Positions 32,179-40,480 of a DNA stretch of 46,101 nucleotides are shown here, in pieces (the first letter of the stretch is position 1; each line of letters begins with the position of its first letter). This stretch comes from an uncultured Clostridia bacterium (GTDB lineage: Bacteria > Bacillota > Clostridia > Oscillospirales > Ruminococcaceae), in the NCBI GenBank assembly GCA_947625735.1, contig CANQPL010000020.1:1-46101 (forward strand), read 5' to 3'. The position numbers and the translations under genes are program-made. A model generated the notes under the pieces. The model did not search any database and was not told the origin of the DNA. It saw nothing but the letters and a program-made list of their open reading frames with translations.

Positions 32179-32709
32179 ATGTCGGAAAAGGATAAAGAAA
32201 AAAATAAGCGCAGAAAAATGACTGCATATGCGCTCCTCATTATCCTGCTGCTGCTGATCTTTTTTCTGCTGGGCTTAGCAGCGGGGAGGTGGATAGGCAG
32301 CGGCAGGAATGCAGGCTTCAAGGGAGGAGTGGAGCTTTCCGCCCGCCCCCTGCAAAGTGCTGTCCCGCAGGAGGATACCCCCGAACAGGGAGTTGTCATT
32401 CCCGGCAAGGGCAGTCTTTATATTCCCGCAGGAGAAACAAGGGTAAGGGCTGATTTTTACAATCCTGCGGAAAACAAGGGGCTTTATTACCTTACCTTTG
32501 AGCTGAGACTCCCCGGGGAGGAGGGCTATGAAACGCTGTATTCCTCGGGACTTGTAGAGCCTGAGACGGGTGTGGAGGAGATCACTCTTTCCCGTCCTCT
32601 TGATAAGGGAGAATATACTGCTGTGATCCGTGTACAGCCGTATCACATGGATAAGGAGCGTACTCCCACAAACAATGCAGATATTGTGACAAAGCTGGTC
32701 GTAAGCTGA
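32179..32709 (+). CDS. Membrane-anchored protein of unknown function
   Basis: I do not recognise the family. The 176-aa product has a highly basic cytoplasmic start (KDKEKNKRRK), one membrane segment (about residues 15-36, rich in Leu/Ile/Phe), a short linker and an extracytoplasmic domain from about residue 70. That domain is strand-rich and looks like an immunoglobulin-like or bacterial beta-sandwich fold (SLYIPAGETRVRADFYNP, then GLYYLTFELRLPGEEGYETL and GEYTAVIRVQPY). It is followed after 24 nt by a secreted protein gene, so the two probably form an operon and may act together outside the cell. GGAAGGAAG precedes the ATG. I see no convincing promoter in 32074-32178, only a CGATA/TATCG hairpin. 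Confidence 0.75.
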   Translation: MSEKDKEKNKRRKMTAYALLIILLLLIFFLLGLAAGRWIGSGRNAGFKGGVELSARPLQSAVPQEDTPEQGVVIPGKGSLYIPAGETRVRADFYNPAENKGLYYLTFELRLPGEEGYETLYSSGLVEPETGVEEITLSRPLDKGEYTAVIRVQPYHMDKERTPTNNADIVTKLVVS

Positions 32710-32733
32710 ACCGTGTTTTCAGGAGGTGTCACA

Positions 32734-33222
32734 GTGAAAAAGAAACTTTTTTCCGTTTTGCTTGCCCTTGCAGCAATGCCTGCGGCGGCATTTTCCGCCG
32801 ATGAGACTATAATCGACAACTACTCGGCGGATAAAAGCGGCTCAATAAGTGTCGATTATGATCTGGACGTATCCTATACGGTGACCATACCCGCAAACGT
32901 TACCTTTACAGACGCGGAAAAAACCGTGGACAGGGCTTTAGAAGCCAAAAATGTGGTTTTAAACGAGGGCGGTCATCTTGACGTAAACGTGACAAGTCTC
33001 AATAATTTTCAGATGGTAAATGACAGCGGATACATTGATTATAATATGCAGGTCAACGGCAGCGGTATTTCCCGTGAAAACGGCGTTACCATACTCACGG
33101 TAAAGGCGGGCGAGACATCGGGCTGGGCGGTGCTGACATTCAGCACGGACCTGTCCGGAGAGCATAGCGGATATGCCGGAAAATATTCGGATATCCTGAC
33201 ATTTACCGTTCAGGTAAACTGA
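32734..33222 (+). CDS. Secreted beta-rich protein of unknown function
   Basis: The 162-aa product starts at GTG 32734, nine bases after AGGAGG. It has a clear signal peptide (KKKLFSVLLALAAMPAAAFSA, cleavage after Ala near residue 22) and a mature domain of about 140 aa that is almost entirely strand-like, with alternating hydrophobic residues (SISVDYDLDVSYTVTIPANV, then WAVLTFSTDLSGEHSGY and the ending ILTFTVQVN). No Cys, no sortase motif and no catalytic motif are visible. The pattern recalls pilin-like or surface beta-sandwich proteins, but I cannot name a family. Its upstream partner is the membrane-anchored beta-sandwich protein. Confidence 0.75.
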   Translation: MKKKLFSVLLALAAMPAAAFSADETIIDNYSADKSGSISVDYDLDVSYTVTIPANVTFTDAEKTVDRALEAKNVVLNEGGHLDVNVTSLNNFQMVNDSGYIDYNMQVNGSGISRENGVTILTVKAGETSGWAVLTFSTDLSGEHSGYAGKYSDILTFTVQVN

Positions 33223-33250
33223 ATGTTTAAAAAGACTTATCGCAAAAGGA

Positions 33251-33284
33251 GTGCCGCAGGGTTGTTAATTCAGCCCTGCGGCAC
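33251..33284 (+). terminator. Hairpin terminator after the secreted protein gene
   Basis: GTGCCGCAGGG (33251-33261) pairs with CCCTGCGGCAC (33274-33284), an 11-bp perfect stem with a 12-nt loop, followed by ATTTATTT. The T-run is imperfect. Confidence 0.65.
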
Positions 33285-33308
33285 ATTTATTTAAGAGGAT
33301 TTTTACGG

Positions 33309-33378
33309 CTCTTTTGAGACGCACGGCTCTTTGGAGACGCTCGGCTCTTTGGAGACGCTCGGCTCTTTTGAGACGCTC
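33309..33378. repeat. Four 18-bp tandem repeats abutting a stop codon
   Basis: The unit (A/T)CGGCTCTTT(T/G)GAGACGC occurs four times in a row, with T, G, G, T at the variable inner position. It ends one base before the stop codon (33382-33380) of the minus-strand aldolase-like gene. Read in that gene's sense the array follows the stop directly. Confidence 0.88.
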
Positions 33379-33379
33379 C

Positions 33380-34360
33380 TTAGCTTATTTCATAGAGAAG
33401 ATCCTGATAAAGTCCCTTGTAGTCGGTCTTATTCTCCTTGATAAAGGCAATTGCCGCTCTGGGGTGACGGTTGAATGCGCCTGTGAGCATATAAGGCACA
33501 TCATATCCCCATACAGAACCCTTTGCTCTTTCCTCGGAGATGTACTTCTCGATAAATTCAAGAGCAGGACCTATATTATAGTTGGGATTTTTAAGGAAAC
33601 TGAGCATCTGCTCCATAAAGCAGTTGCCCGCACCTCTGCCCATGCCGCTCATGGTGGCATCAGCGTAGCTTGCGCCGCAGGCTATGCCCTCTATGGTGTT
33701 TGCAAATGCAAGCTGCTGATTGTTATGCATATGCAGTCCTACCTTTTTGCCCGCAGCGTCCGCCATTTCACAGTACTGTGCCGCAAGCCTCCTGAGCTGC
33801 TCGGGATAAAGAGAACCATAGCTGTCTACCAGATAGATAACGTCAACAGGACTGTCGCATACCATTTCAAGAGCCTTGGTTATATCCTCCTCACGGCTTG
33901 CGGAGATAGCCATGATATTTACTGTCGTTTCATAACCCAGATCGTGGCAGTAGTTTATCATTTCCAGAGCGCCGGGCATCTGATGAGTATATGTGGCGAT
34001 ACGCACGGTATCTATAACGCTGTCCTTTTTGGGGATTATATCCTTTTTAAAGTCACATCTGCCCACATCAGCCATTACAGTGAGCTTGAGAGAGGTGTTG
34101 TTATCGCCTACGACTGCACGGATATCCTCCTCATCGCAGAATTTCCACTTGCCGAAATCCTCGGGCTTGAAAAGCTCCTTTGATGCCTTGTAGCCGAACT
34201 CCATATATTCAATGCCCGATTTTACGTTTGTCTCATAAAGAGCCTTCACGAATTCATCGGAGAACCTGAAATCATTTACCAGTCCGCCGTCCCTGATAGT
34301 GGCATCAAGCAGCTTGATGTCGGGTCTGTAAGAGATAAGATCTCCCTTTTGATTTGCCAT
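33380..34360 (-). CDS. DRE-TIM metallolyase-type aldolase
   Basis: This is an HMGL-like TIM-barrel protein related to 4-hydroxy-2-oxovalerate aldolase and isopropylmalate synthase, 326 aa from the chosen start. The metal/active-site loop is LLDATIRDGGLVNDF near residue 20 (DRE-type D-x-T-x-R-D-G-G), IYLVDSYGSLYPEQL near 170 carries the conserved D-S-x-G, and LHMHNNQQLAFAN near 205 has the H-x-H metal pair; GMGRGAGNC is near 240. The ATG at 34360 follows AAAGGAAG; an in-frame upstream ATG would add 15 unrelated residues. It has a perfect promoter and stands alone, without the acyl-CoA dehydrogenase partner seen in catabolic aldolases, so its substrate is unknown. In some surface-polysaccharide loci similar enzymes occur, but not here. 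Confidence 0.85.
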   Translation of the reverse strand: MANQKGDLISYRPDIKLLDATIRDGGLVNDFRFSDEFVKALYETNVKSGIEYMEFGYKASKELFKPEDFGKWKFCDEEDIRAVVGDNNTSLKLTVMADVGRCDFKKDIIPKKDSVIDTVRIATYTHQMPGALEMINYCHDLGYETTVNIMAISASREEDITKALEMVCDSPVDVIYLVDSYGSLYPEQLRRLAAQYCEMADAAGKKVGLHMHNNQQLAFANTIEGIACGASYADATMSGMGRGAGNCFMEQMLSFLKNPNYNIGPALEFIEKYISEERAKGSVWGYDVPYMLTGAFNRHPRAAIAFIKENKTDYKGLYQDLLYEIS

Positions 34361-34413
34361 TTTTCTACTTCCTTTCGTTTTTATCAATTTAAAGATTTTA
34401 TGCACTAAAGCAT

Positions 34414-34442
34414 ATTATACCACCCGCGGAGAAATTTGTCAA
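34414..34442 (-). promoter_or_regulatory. Consensus SigA promoter of the aldolase-like gene
   Basis: Minus strand TTGACA (34442-34437), 17-base spacer, TATAAT (34419-34414). Confidence 0.9.
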
Positions 34443-34534
34443 TAGTTTTTTACGGATTTTTTTTTACAAAAGCACTCTTATAAAAACTCATAGTGTAATA
34501 TATATGCAATTTTCACAAAAACGCCTTAAAGTGC

Positions 34535-34563
34535 TTGACTTTTATGTGCAAATGTAGTATCCT
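34535..34563 (+). promoter_or_regulatory. Probable promoter of the BFD-like gene
   Basis: TTGACT (34535-34540), 17-base spacer, TATCCT (34558-34563). A full TATAAT lies directly after at 34564-34569 but is 23 bases from the -35. Confidence 0.5.
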
Positions 34564-34600
34564 TATAATATCCTACATATTTCTTCAAGGAGGCTTTTTT

Positions 34601-34801
34601 ATGGAAAATACGGTTATCTGCAAATGCAAGAATGTTACGTTCCATGATGTGGAAAATGCCCTTCATCAGGCACAGCACTTTGCTGATGTGGAAAAGGAGT
34701 TTGAAGAGGTACAGAAGATCACAAGCTGCTCTACAGGTTGCGGCGGCTGTCACGATAAGATCCTCGATGCCATTTCCCATATCATGAACGGCGGGAACTA
34801 A
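34601..34801 (+). CDS. BFD-like 2Fe-2S protein
   Basis: The 66-aa product is a stand-alone BFD-like [2Fe-2S]-binding domain. Its four ligand cysteines are visible as ICKCKN near residues 7-10 and CSTGCGGC near residues 43-50 (C-x-C and C-x-x-C spacing, with one extra Cys). In known proteins this fold is bacterioferritin-associated ferredoxin or a module of nitrite reductase and NifU-like scaffolds. The ATG at 34601 has AAGGAGG seven bases upstream. No bacterioferritin or Fe-S assembly gene is next to it, so a role in iron or redox transfer is inferred only from the domain. Confidence 0.85.
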   Translation: MENTVICKCKNVTFHDVENALHQAQHFADVEKEFEEVQKITSCSTGCGGCHDKILDAISHIMNGGN

Positions 34802-34911
34802 TGGGAAAACTCCGGAAATCTTCTTTTTCGGCAGCTTTTTATGGGCTGTCACGATTTTCGGAGAACCTTGATTTTTCCCGTTCACGGTGTCTGCACGGAA
34901 AATAAAAACGC

Positions 34912-34963
34912 ACAGGAAGCAAGGGGGCAGTCACTATCCTGCTCCTTTGCTTTCTGTTTTTTT
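34912..34963 (+). terminator. Intrinsic terminator of the BFD-like gene
   Basis: ACAGGAAGCAAGGGGGCAG (34912-34930) pairs with CTGCTCCTTTGCTTTCTGT through a long stem with a few G-U pairs and ends in TTTTTTT (34957-34963). Between it and the next gene at 35086 a TATAAT at 35052-35057 has no good -35. Confidence 0.85.
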
Positions 34964-35085
34964 GAGCATATCCGACAAAAATTCAATGTCTTATTTATAT
35001 AAAAAGCAGATTTTCCTTGAAAAATGAAATATTTTGCCCCTCAAAAGAGTTTATAATACAGGAGGGGTATGGGAGGTCAAAAATC

Positions 35086-35727
35086 ATGAGCCGTGAAAGA
35101 CTTGAAAGTCAGCTCCGCTTTCTGCTGGAGGCTGACAGAATGAAAAATATCTACAGACAGACCTATGTTATCGCAGACGAGGCACGAAACAGCTCCATGC
35201 GTGATGAGGACGATGAAAAACCCCGCCACCGCAGAGAAAACGATGCGGAGCATTCCTTTCATCTTGCCCTGTTTGCCATGACGCTGGCGGAACATTCCAA
35301 TGTCCCTGTGGATATCCTAAAGGTAATGAAAATGGTGCTTGTACACGATATTGTGGAGATAGATGCAGGAGATACCTACTGTTATGATGAGGAGGGCGCT
35401 CTTACAAAGGCAGATAGGGAAACAAGGGCGGCAGACAGGCTTTTCGGTCTGCTCCCTGCCGATCAGGAAAAGGAATACCGTCTGCTCTGGGAGGAGTTTG
35501 AGCGCAGAGATACCCCCGAATCACGGTTTGCCGCCGCTCTTGACCGTATGCAGCCCATGCTCCTCAATTTCACAAAGGGCGGCATAAGCTGGAAGGAACA
35601 CGGAGTGAGCCGCTCACAGGTCTATGAGCGCAACAGGCACATAGCAGAGGGTTCGGAGGAGCTTTGGGAATATATGGAAAATATCTTAAATGAAGCTGTG
35701 TCCGGGGGAATGCTTTCAGAGGGCTGA
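35086..35727 (+). CDS. HD-domain nucleotidase-like hydrolase (YfbR/HDDC2 type)
   Basis: This 213-aa protein belongs to the HD_3 group that includes the 5'-deoxynucleotidase YfbR and HDDC2. The metal ligands are readable as H56 (NDAEHSFHLAL), H87-D88 (VLVHDIVEIDAGD) and D153 (AALDRMQPM). The KNIYRQTYV segment near residue 20 corresponds to the substrate-binding region. A role in dephosphorylating deoxyribonucleoside monophosphates is likely by family but not proven here. The ATG at 35086 follows GGGAGG by 9 nt; an earlier in-frame ATG at 35017 would precede the only -10-like element. Confidence 0.85.
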   Translation: MSRERLESQLRFLLEADRMKNIYRQTYVIADEARNSSMRDEDDEKPRHRRENDAEHSFHLALFAMTLAEHSNVPVDILKVMKMVLVHDIVEIDAGDTYCYDEEGALTKADRETRAADRLFGLLPADQEKEYRLLWEEFERRDTPESRFAAALDRMQPMLLNFTKGGISWKEHGVSRSQVYERNRHIAEGSEELWEYMENILNEAVSGGMLSEG

Positions 35728-35805
35728 CGGCTTTAACAGGGCTGCTATAGGGCATTTTGACGAATATGGGAAGAATAATTGCTGAGATATTATTTCTTTA
35801 TTACG

Positions 35806-35834
35806 TTGACATATCCGATTTTATGGTGTATAAT
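35806..35834 (+). promoter_or_regulatory. Consensus SigA promoter of the CNNM-transglutaminase operon
   Basis: TTGACA (35806-35811), 17-base spacer, TATAAT (35829-35834), a full consensus match. The mRNA should begin near 35841. It is the only convincing promoter before 43820, so it may drive all six genes that follow. Confidence 0.9.
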
Positions 35835-35843
35835 TAATTGTGT

Positions 35844-35901
35844 ATGCCGAAGGTATAGCCTTATTCGGCAAAAAAAGGGCATTATGCTCTGCGGAAGGAA
35901 G
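35844..35901 (+). promoter_or_regulatory. Compact 5' leader, candidate H-type pseudoknot
   Basis: GCCGAA (35846-35851) pairs with TTCGGC (35864-35869) around a 12-nt loop. Seven A residues follow, then GGGC. Loop bases GCCTT (35858-35862) can pair with AGGGC (35876-35880), four Watson-Crick and one G-U pair, giving an H-type pseudoknot like that of small riboswitches. GGGCA (35877-35881) can instead pair with TGCTC (35885-35889), and loop CCTT can pair with the AAGG of the ribosome binding site (35893-35901). Such mutually exclusive folds could control translation. It is not a preQ1-I match (no tail CUA). This is inferred; nothing but sequence supports it. Confidence 0.4.
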
Positions 35902-35907
35902 TCGGTT

Positions 35908-37239
35908 ATGGATCCCGAAGGTAGTCATATTATGGCGGGAGCGGTCATATGCGTACTGCTCGTAGCTCTGAGAGCCTATTTTACCTGCTGCGAAACTGCG
36001 CTTACCGAAATAAGCGATTCAAGGGTAAAAGACTTTGAACACGAGAAGGGCAGAAAAGGCATTCTGTTCAGACTTCTTGAGAACACCCGCAGGCTTATGA
36101 CTGCATTTTCGGCACAGAGGATCATAAATTCCGTTATGATAACCCTTGCCGCAGAAGCGGCACTTCCCATAGATACCGGACACCCGACACGTTCTCTTCC
36201 GTTCGGTGCGGCTGTGATACTTATTGCAGTGATAACAGCATCTGCCATAGGAGACGAGCTTCCCCGACGCCTTATGAGAGGCGAACGGGCTGACAGCTTT
36301 GCCGTATCCTGCGCCCCTGCGGTGCTTTTCCTTGTTACCGTTATCAAGCCCGTTGCGTATCTGAGCGAGCTTATTGCGGGGGGGATAGCCTCACTTCTGG
36401 GGGCTTCCGATGCCGAGGACGCCGTTACAGAGGAGGAGATCCTCATGATGGTGGACGCAGGCAGCGAAACAGGATCTATCGACAGCTCAGAACGGGAAAT
36501 GATAAACAATGTCTTTGAATTTCACGACATGACCGTAAGCGATGTTATGACACACCGCACACGCATTGTGGGCGCAGATATAAATTCGGAGATTTCCGAG
36601 GTGGTCTATGCCGCCATTAACAGCGGCTTTTCAAGACTTCCCGTTTACAGCGGCAGCATTGACCATATAGAGGGCATTATCTATGTAAAGGATCTGCTCT
36701 GTCTTATAGGGTCGGGGACTTCCGAGGGCATTACAGTAAAGAATTTTCTCAGAGAAGCGGAATTTGTTCCCGAAAGCTGTATGTGCGGGGATCTTTTCAA
36801 AAAGCTCACCGCCCGCAGGCTCCAGCTTGCAATTGCCGTTGATGAGTACGGCGGCACGGCAGGTCTTGTAACTATGGAGGATCTGGTGGAGGCTATCGTA
36901 GGAAATATCCGCGACGAGTACGACAATGAAGATGAGGAGCTTATCAGGCTTTCCGACGGCAGCTATATTATAAGCGGCAGTGCGGACGCCAAGGATACTA
37001 TGGAGGAGCTGGGTTTCCCGCTCCCCGACAACAGCGAATATGACACAATGGGCGGATTCGTTACCGATCTGCTGGGACGTATCCCCGAGGAGGGGGAAAA
37101 TCCTTCTGCTGTCTACAAAAAGCTCACCTTTACGGTGCTGCTGGCGGAGGATATGAGGATCGTCAGGATAAAGGCTGTGATCAATGATGATGAAAATGAA
37201 GAAAAGGAGTCAGAGCAAAATGAACAGAAAAAGGAATAG
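35908..37239 (+). CDS. CNNM/CorC-family membrane protein with CBS pair
   Basis: This is a HlyC/CorC (CNNM-like) protein, a family linked to Mg2+, Co2+ or other cation homeostasis. The 443-aa product has an N-terminal DUF21 region with about four hydrophobic stretches (residues about 9-29, 75-93, 105-122 and 135-165), a cytoplasmic CBS pair (SDVMTHRTRIVGAD near 210 and the VDEYGGTAGLVTMEDLVEAI stretch near 310) and a C-terminal CorC_HlyC domain (YDTMGGFVTDLLGRIP near 375). I chose ATG 35908 because GGAAGGAAG lies six bases upstream; an in-frame ATG at 35884 precedes that site. The stop overlaps the next gene by 20 bp. Ion specificity unknown. Confidence 0.88.
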   Translation: MDPEGSHIMAGAVICVLLVALRAYFTCCETALTEISDSRVKDFEHEKGRKGILFRLLENTRRLMTAFSAQRIINSVMITLAAEAALPIDTGHPTRSLPFGAAVILIAVITASAIGDELPRRLMRGERADSFAVSCAPAVLFLVTVIKPVAYLSELIAGGIASLLGASDAEDAVTEEEILMMVDAGSETGSIDSSEREMINNVFEFHDMTVSDVMTHRTRIVGADINSEISEVVYAAINSGFSRLPVYSGSIDHIEGIIYVKDLLCLIGSGTSEGITVKNFLREAEFVPESCMCGDLFKKLTARRLQLAIAVDEYGGTAGLVTMEDLVEAIVGNIRDEYDNEDEELIRLSDGSYIISGSADAKDTMEELGFPLPDNSEYDTMGGFVTDLLGRIPEEGENPSAVYKKLTFTVLLAEDMRIVRIKAVINDDENEEKESEQNEQKKE

Positions 37240-38998
37240 TCGGCTGAGCGGCGTTATTGCTTTGTCGATGGCGCTTTCCGTACTTGCCGCAGGCTGTGAA
37301 TCGGCAAACGGGGATAATAATGAGCTTCCCCCTATGGAGGAGCTGCCCGTTCTTACGGAGGAAACTACCGAAACTGAGCCTACCGATGCTGTGGAGATCA
37401 CCGAAACTACTACTGAAACTACCACCGAAGCTACTACTACCACCGAGAGCGAAACCGAGCCCGAAACAGAAGCGACTACTACAGAGGAGACCGAAGAGAC
37501 TGAGGAAACTACCACAGCCTATATCGCTCCCGCTGCCGAGTGGTCGGAAACAAAGCTTTCGGGTACTATGTATGTAACAGAGGACTGCTATTCGAGAGAA
37601 AAGGCTCTTATCGGCGCTACGACCATTTCACGCCGCTACACAGGCGATGCGGTAGAGGTTGTCGCAATAACCGATACAGGATATTATAAGCTGGCAGAGG
37701 GCGGTTTTATCCATTCGGATTATCTTTCCGATACAAAGCCCGTTGTTACCGAAGCCACCACTACAGCAACCACTCCTGCACAGACCGAGCCTGACCCGGA
37801 GGATTATCCTGATGATTCTCCTGATGAGGGATTTGTTACAGGTGCCGTTGCCACCGAGCCTGAGCAGGACGAAACCACTGCCCGGACAACCGGATCGGTT
37901 GAATTTTACGATCCCGCATTCGGAAACGCCGGAGCTGCAATAGAAACCGCAAGCTACAGCAAATCTCCTGATTCCAAATATGCCTTTAAACAGCTCAGTG
38001 CCGAGGAGCAGGAGCTTTACAAAACGATTATGAGCAATGTAAAAACTCTTAATCCTACCGTTGAGATCCCCTCAGGTATGTCAAAGAGTCAGGTAACCAA
38101 AATATACGCTATGGTCTATGATTCTGAGCCTGAGCTTTTCTGGATGGGCGGAAACATATCCGTAGGCAATACCTTCTTAACAATTTCCTTTAATACCACC
38201 GACAGGAAGGAGATCGCCTCCATGCAGAAGGAGATCGACTCTGCTGCATCTAAGATACTGTCAAATGCAAACGGATACAGCGGTACCTTCTCCAAGCTCA
38301 AGGTATTTTACGATACAATAGTGCTGCAAAGTGAATTTTCCAAATCCGAATCAGGCTATAACTGCTCCATCTATAACGGACTTACAGGCAAGGGCGAGCT
38401 CCAGTGCGCAGGCTATGCAAAGACAATGCAGTATCTGTGCGACCTTGCAGGCATTGACTGCTGCGTGGTAAGAGGCTCTGACAGCGAGGATCATACTCAT
38501 GCGTGGAATGTTGTCTACTGTGATAACGGCTACTATAACCTTGATACAACATGGGGCGATCCCATAAACAGCTACGGCTCAGATTACATTCAGTATGAAT
38601 TTTTCCTTGTTCCTGATGCGTGGATACACAACATTACCCACTTCCATGTGGGAAATATGCTCCGTTCAAACGGCGAGGAGCTGAACCTTTATACTCCTCC
38701 TGCCTGCACAAAGTCCTCAGCAAACTATTTTAATGCATATAAGAAGGTCTATGATTCAAAGGAGTCTGCCGAAGCTGCTCTCTATGCGGAGTTTGACAAG
38801 CAGATCGCCGCAGGCAAGAATGTAGTAGAGCTGAGAGTAAGCGATAAGTCCATATATGATTCCATGATGAGCGATGACGCTTTCAGAGCTTATCAGAAAT
38901 ATGCAAAGGGCAAGTCCTCAAATGTGGATCGTATAAGGAGACAGAGCCAGTACACCAAGGGCGTTTACGTGGTTCATTATGATGTGGACTATAATTGA
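37220..38998 (+). CDS. Transglutaminase-like lipoprotein 1, with SH3-like domain
   Basis: The first and largest of five paralogues (592 aa). A signal peptide ends at the lipobox LAAGC with Cys26 as lipidation site. A Thr/Glu-rich linker follows (about 33-105), then an SH3-like domain (about 108-165, TMYVTEDCYSREKALIGA), a second Thr/Glu/Asp-rich linker, a helical pre-domain (FKQLSAEEQELYKTIMSN, SEPELFWM) and a papain-like transglutaminase core. Its triad is C396 (QCAGYAK), H427 (HAWN) and D442 (LDTTW). The C-terminal domain after the core (RVSDKSIYD) is shared with paralogues 2 and 3. It starts at ATG 37220 behind AAAAGGAG, inside the CNNM gene end. Such domains can be proteases, peptidases or cross-linkers; the activity is not decided by sequence. 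Confidence 0.88.
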   Translation: MNRKRNSRLSGVIALSMALSVLAAGCESANGDNNELPPMEELPVLTEETTETEPTDAVEITETTTETTTEATTTTESETEPETEATTTEETEETEETTTAYIAPAAEWSETKLSGTMYVTEDCYSREKALIGATTISRRYTGDAVEVVAITDTGYYKLAEGGFIHSDYLSDTKPVVTEATTTATTPAQTEPDPEDYPDDSPDEGFVTGAVATEPEQDETTARTTGSVEFYDPAFGNAGAAIETASYSKSPDSKYAFKQLSAEEQELYKTIMSNVKTLNPTVEIPSGMSKSQVTKIYAMVYDSEPELFWMGGNISVGNTFLTISFNTTDRKEIASMQKEIDSAASKILSNANGYSGTFSKLKVFYDTIVLQSEFSKSESGYNCSIYNGLTGKGELQCAGYAKTMQYLCDLAGIDCCVVRGSDSEDHTHAWNVVYCDNGYYNLDTTWGDPINSYGSDYIQYEFFLVPDAWIHNITHFHVGNMLRSNGEELNLYTPPACTKSSANYFNAYKKVYDSKESAEAALYAEFDKQIAAGKNVVELRVSDKSIYDSMMSDDAFRAYQKYAKGKSSNVDRIRRQSQYTKGVYVVHYDVDYN

Positions 38999-39037
38999 TC
39001 CAAAAGATATATTTAATGAATAAAAGGAAGGGAAAGC

Positions 39038-40423
39038 ATGAACAAAAAAATTCCGGCAGGGCTTCTTGCTTTGCTCATTGCGGCAGGTACTCTTACAGCC
39101 TGCGGCGGCGATAAAGAAAACGAAAACGTTATAGAAACAGATGTGAGCATTACCGAGGTTTCCGATGATGTGAGCGTAAGCGAGGAGACCACCACGGAAA
39201 ACGGAGATTTCTTCGATCCCGGTCTTGCCTTTTCAGATGCGATCACAAGCTCAGGAAACGGTTCTGAGGACAACACCGCAGACGGCGGCAATGGTTCCGT
39301 TTCTACAGAGGGTAATTCTACAGTATCTGTTCCGGATTCTACAGAGGCTGTTATCTGGGAGCCTGAAACTCCCGTGACCGTAAAGGAGGAATCCTCCGAG
39401 CCTGTAATGAAGGAATACAATGTGGATCATACCACACGCTACGGCTACAATCAGCTTACCGCAGATGAAAAAAAGCTGTATGACGAGATCCTTACGGCTG
39501 TAAAAAATGTGGACAGACGTGTCGCTGTGGACGAAAGCCTTACAGATGAGGAATGGATAAAGGTATACGGCTGTATGTATATGGAGGAGCCTGAGCTGTT
39601 CTGGCTCTCGTCAAGCAAGGTATCAAAGGGAAAGCTCTGGTACTGGGAAACAGATAAGGAGCTTATCACCTCCATGCAGAAGGAAATTGACGCAAAGGTC
39701 GCTGAGGTTCTGGGAAAGGCAGAGGGCAAATCAGATTATGAAAAGATCAAGGTCTTTCACGATTACATATGTCTTAACAACAACTTTGTAAAGGAATCAG
39801 GCTTTAATCAGACAATTTACGGCGGCTTTGTTCTGGGTACTATCCAGTGCGAGGGATATGCAAAGACAATGCAGTATCTCTGCGATCTTTCGGGAATTGA
39901 GTCAATGGTCGTGGTTGGTGCAAACGAAGCAGGCGACTCCCATGCATGGAACGTTGTAAAGGTGGACGGCGAATGGTATAACATTGATTCCACATGGGAC
40001 GATCCCATTCTTTCCAACGTTGATGAGACAAATATCCGATACAGATATTTCCTCTGCCCCGACGAGTGGCTTCATAACAAGTCCCATTTCAGCATCAACG
40101 AAAAGGTAACAGGCACAAGAGTGAAGTATTTCGATCCCCCCGCCTGCACCTCTGATAAGCTCAACTATTTTAATGTGACAAATCAGGTGTACTCGGATTT
40201 TGATTCCGCAGACGCCGCTTTAAAGGCTGCCATGACAAAGGCTGCCGACAGCAGAATGAGAGCCGCTGAGATAAGGGTATCCGACAAGAGCATATTCGAT
40301 CAGATCAAATCCGATCTGAAGGGCTATGCTTCATGGATAAAGTCCGAAAAGCCCGAGGTCACATCAGTGGCGGATAACTGCGACCCCTATACGCTGGTCA
40401 TAGAGCTGGATCTGGTATATTGA
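39038..40423 (+). CDS. Transglutaminase-like lipoprotein 2
   Basis: The 461-aa product has a signal peptide with lipobox LTAC (lipidated Cys22), a Ser/Thr/Glu/Asn-rich linker to about residue 130, the helical pre-domain (YNQLTADEKKLYDEIL, EEPELFWL) and the transglutaminase-like core with C271 (QCEGYAK), H302 (SHAWN) and D317 (NIDSTWDDP). The closest paralogue is gene 1, sharing the C-terminal RVSDKSIFDQI segment, but there is no SH3-like domain. AAGGAAGGG precedes the ATG. The gap to gene 1 is 39 nt with no promoter or terminator visible, so co-transcription is likely. Confidence 0.9.
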   Translation: MNKKIPAGLLALLIAAGTLTACGGDKENENVIETDVSITEVSDDVSVSEETTTENGDFFDPGLAFSDAITSSGNGSEDNTADGGNGSVSTEGNSTVSVPDSTEAVIWEPETPVTVKEESSEPVMKEYNVDHTTRYGYNQLTADEKKLYDEILTAVKNVDRRVAVDESLTDEEWIKVYGCMYMEEPELFWLSSSKVSKGKLWYWETDKELITSMQKEIDAKVAEVLGKAEGKSDYEKIKVFHDYICLNNNFVKESGFNQTIYGGFVLGTIQCEGYAKTMQYLCDLSGIESMVVVGANEAGDSHAWNVVKVDGEWYNIDSTWDDPILSNVDETNIRYRYFLCPDEWLHNKSHFSINEKVTGTRVKYFDPPACTSDKLNYFNVTNQVYSDFDSADAALKAAMTKAADSRMRAAEIRVSDKSIFDQIKSDLKGYASWIKSEKPEVTSVADNCDPYTLVIELDLVY

Positions 40424-40480
40424 TGCAGCCTGCGGCGGGCAGTCCCCACAAGGAAAAAATGAATATATGGTGAAGTACAC

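Noticed and set aside
33314-34183. Long plus-strand frame opposite the aldolase-like gene, starting within the 18-bp repeats
   Set aside because: It is antisense to a well-supported gene, lacks a ribosome binding site and has no family features.
35844-35880. preQ1-I riboswitch
   Set aside because: The architecture is similar, but the tail lacks the CUA-type pairing and the conserved loop bases, and the gene downstream is not in queuosine metabolism.
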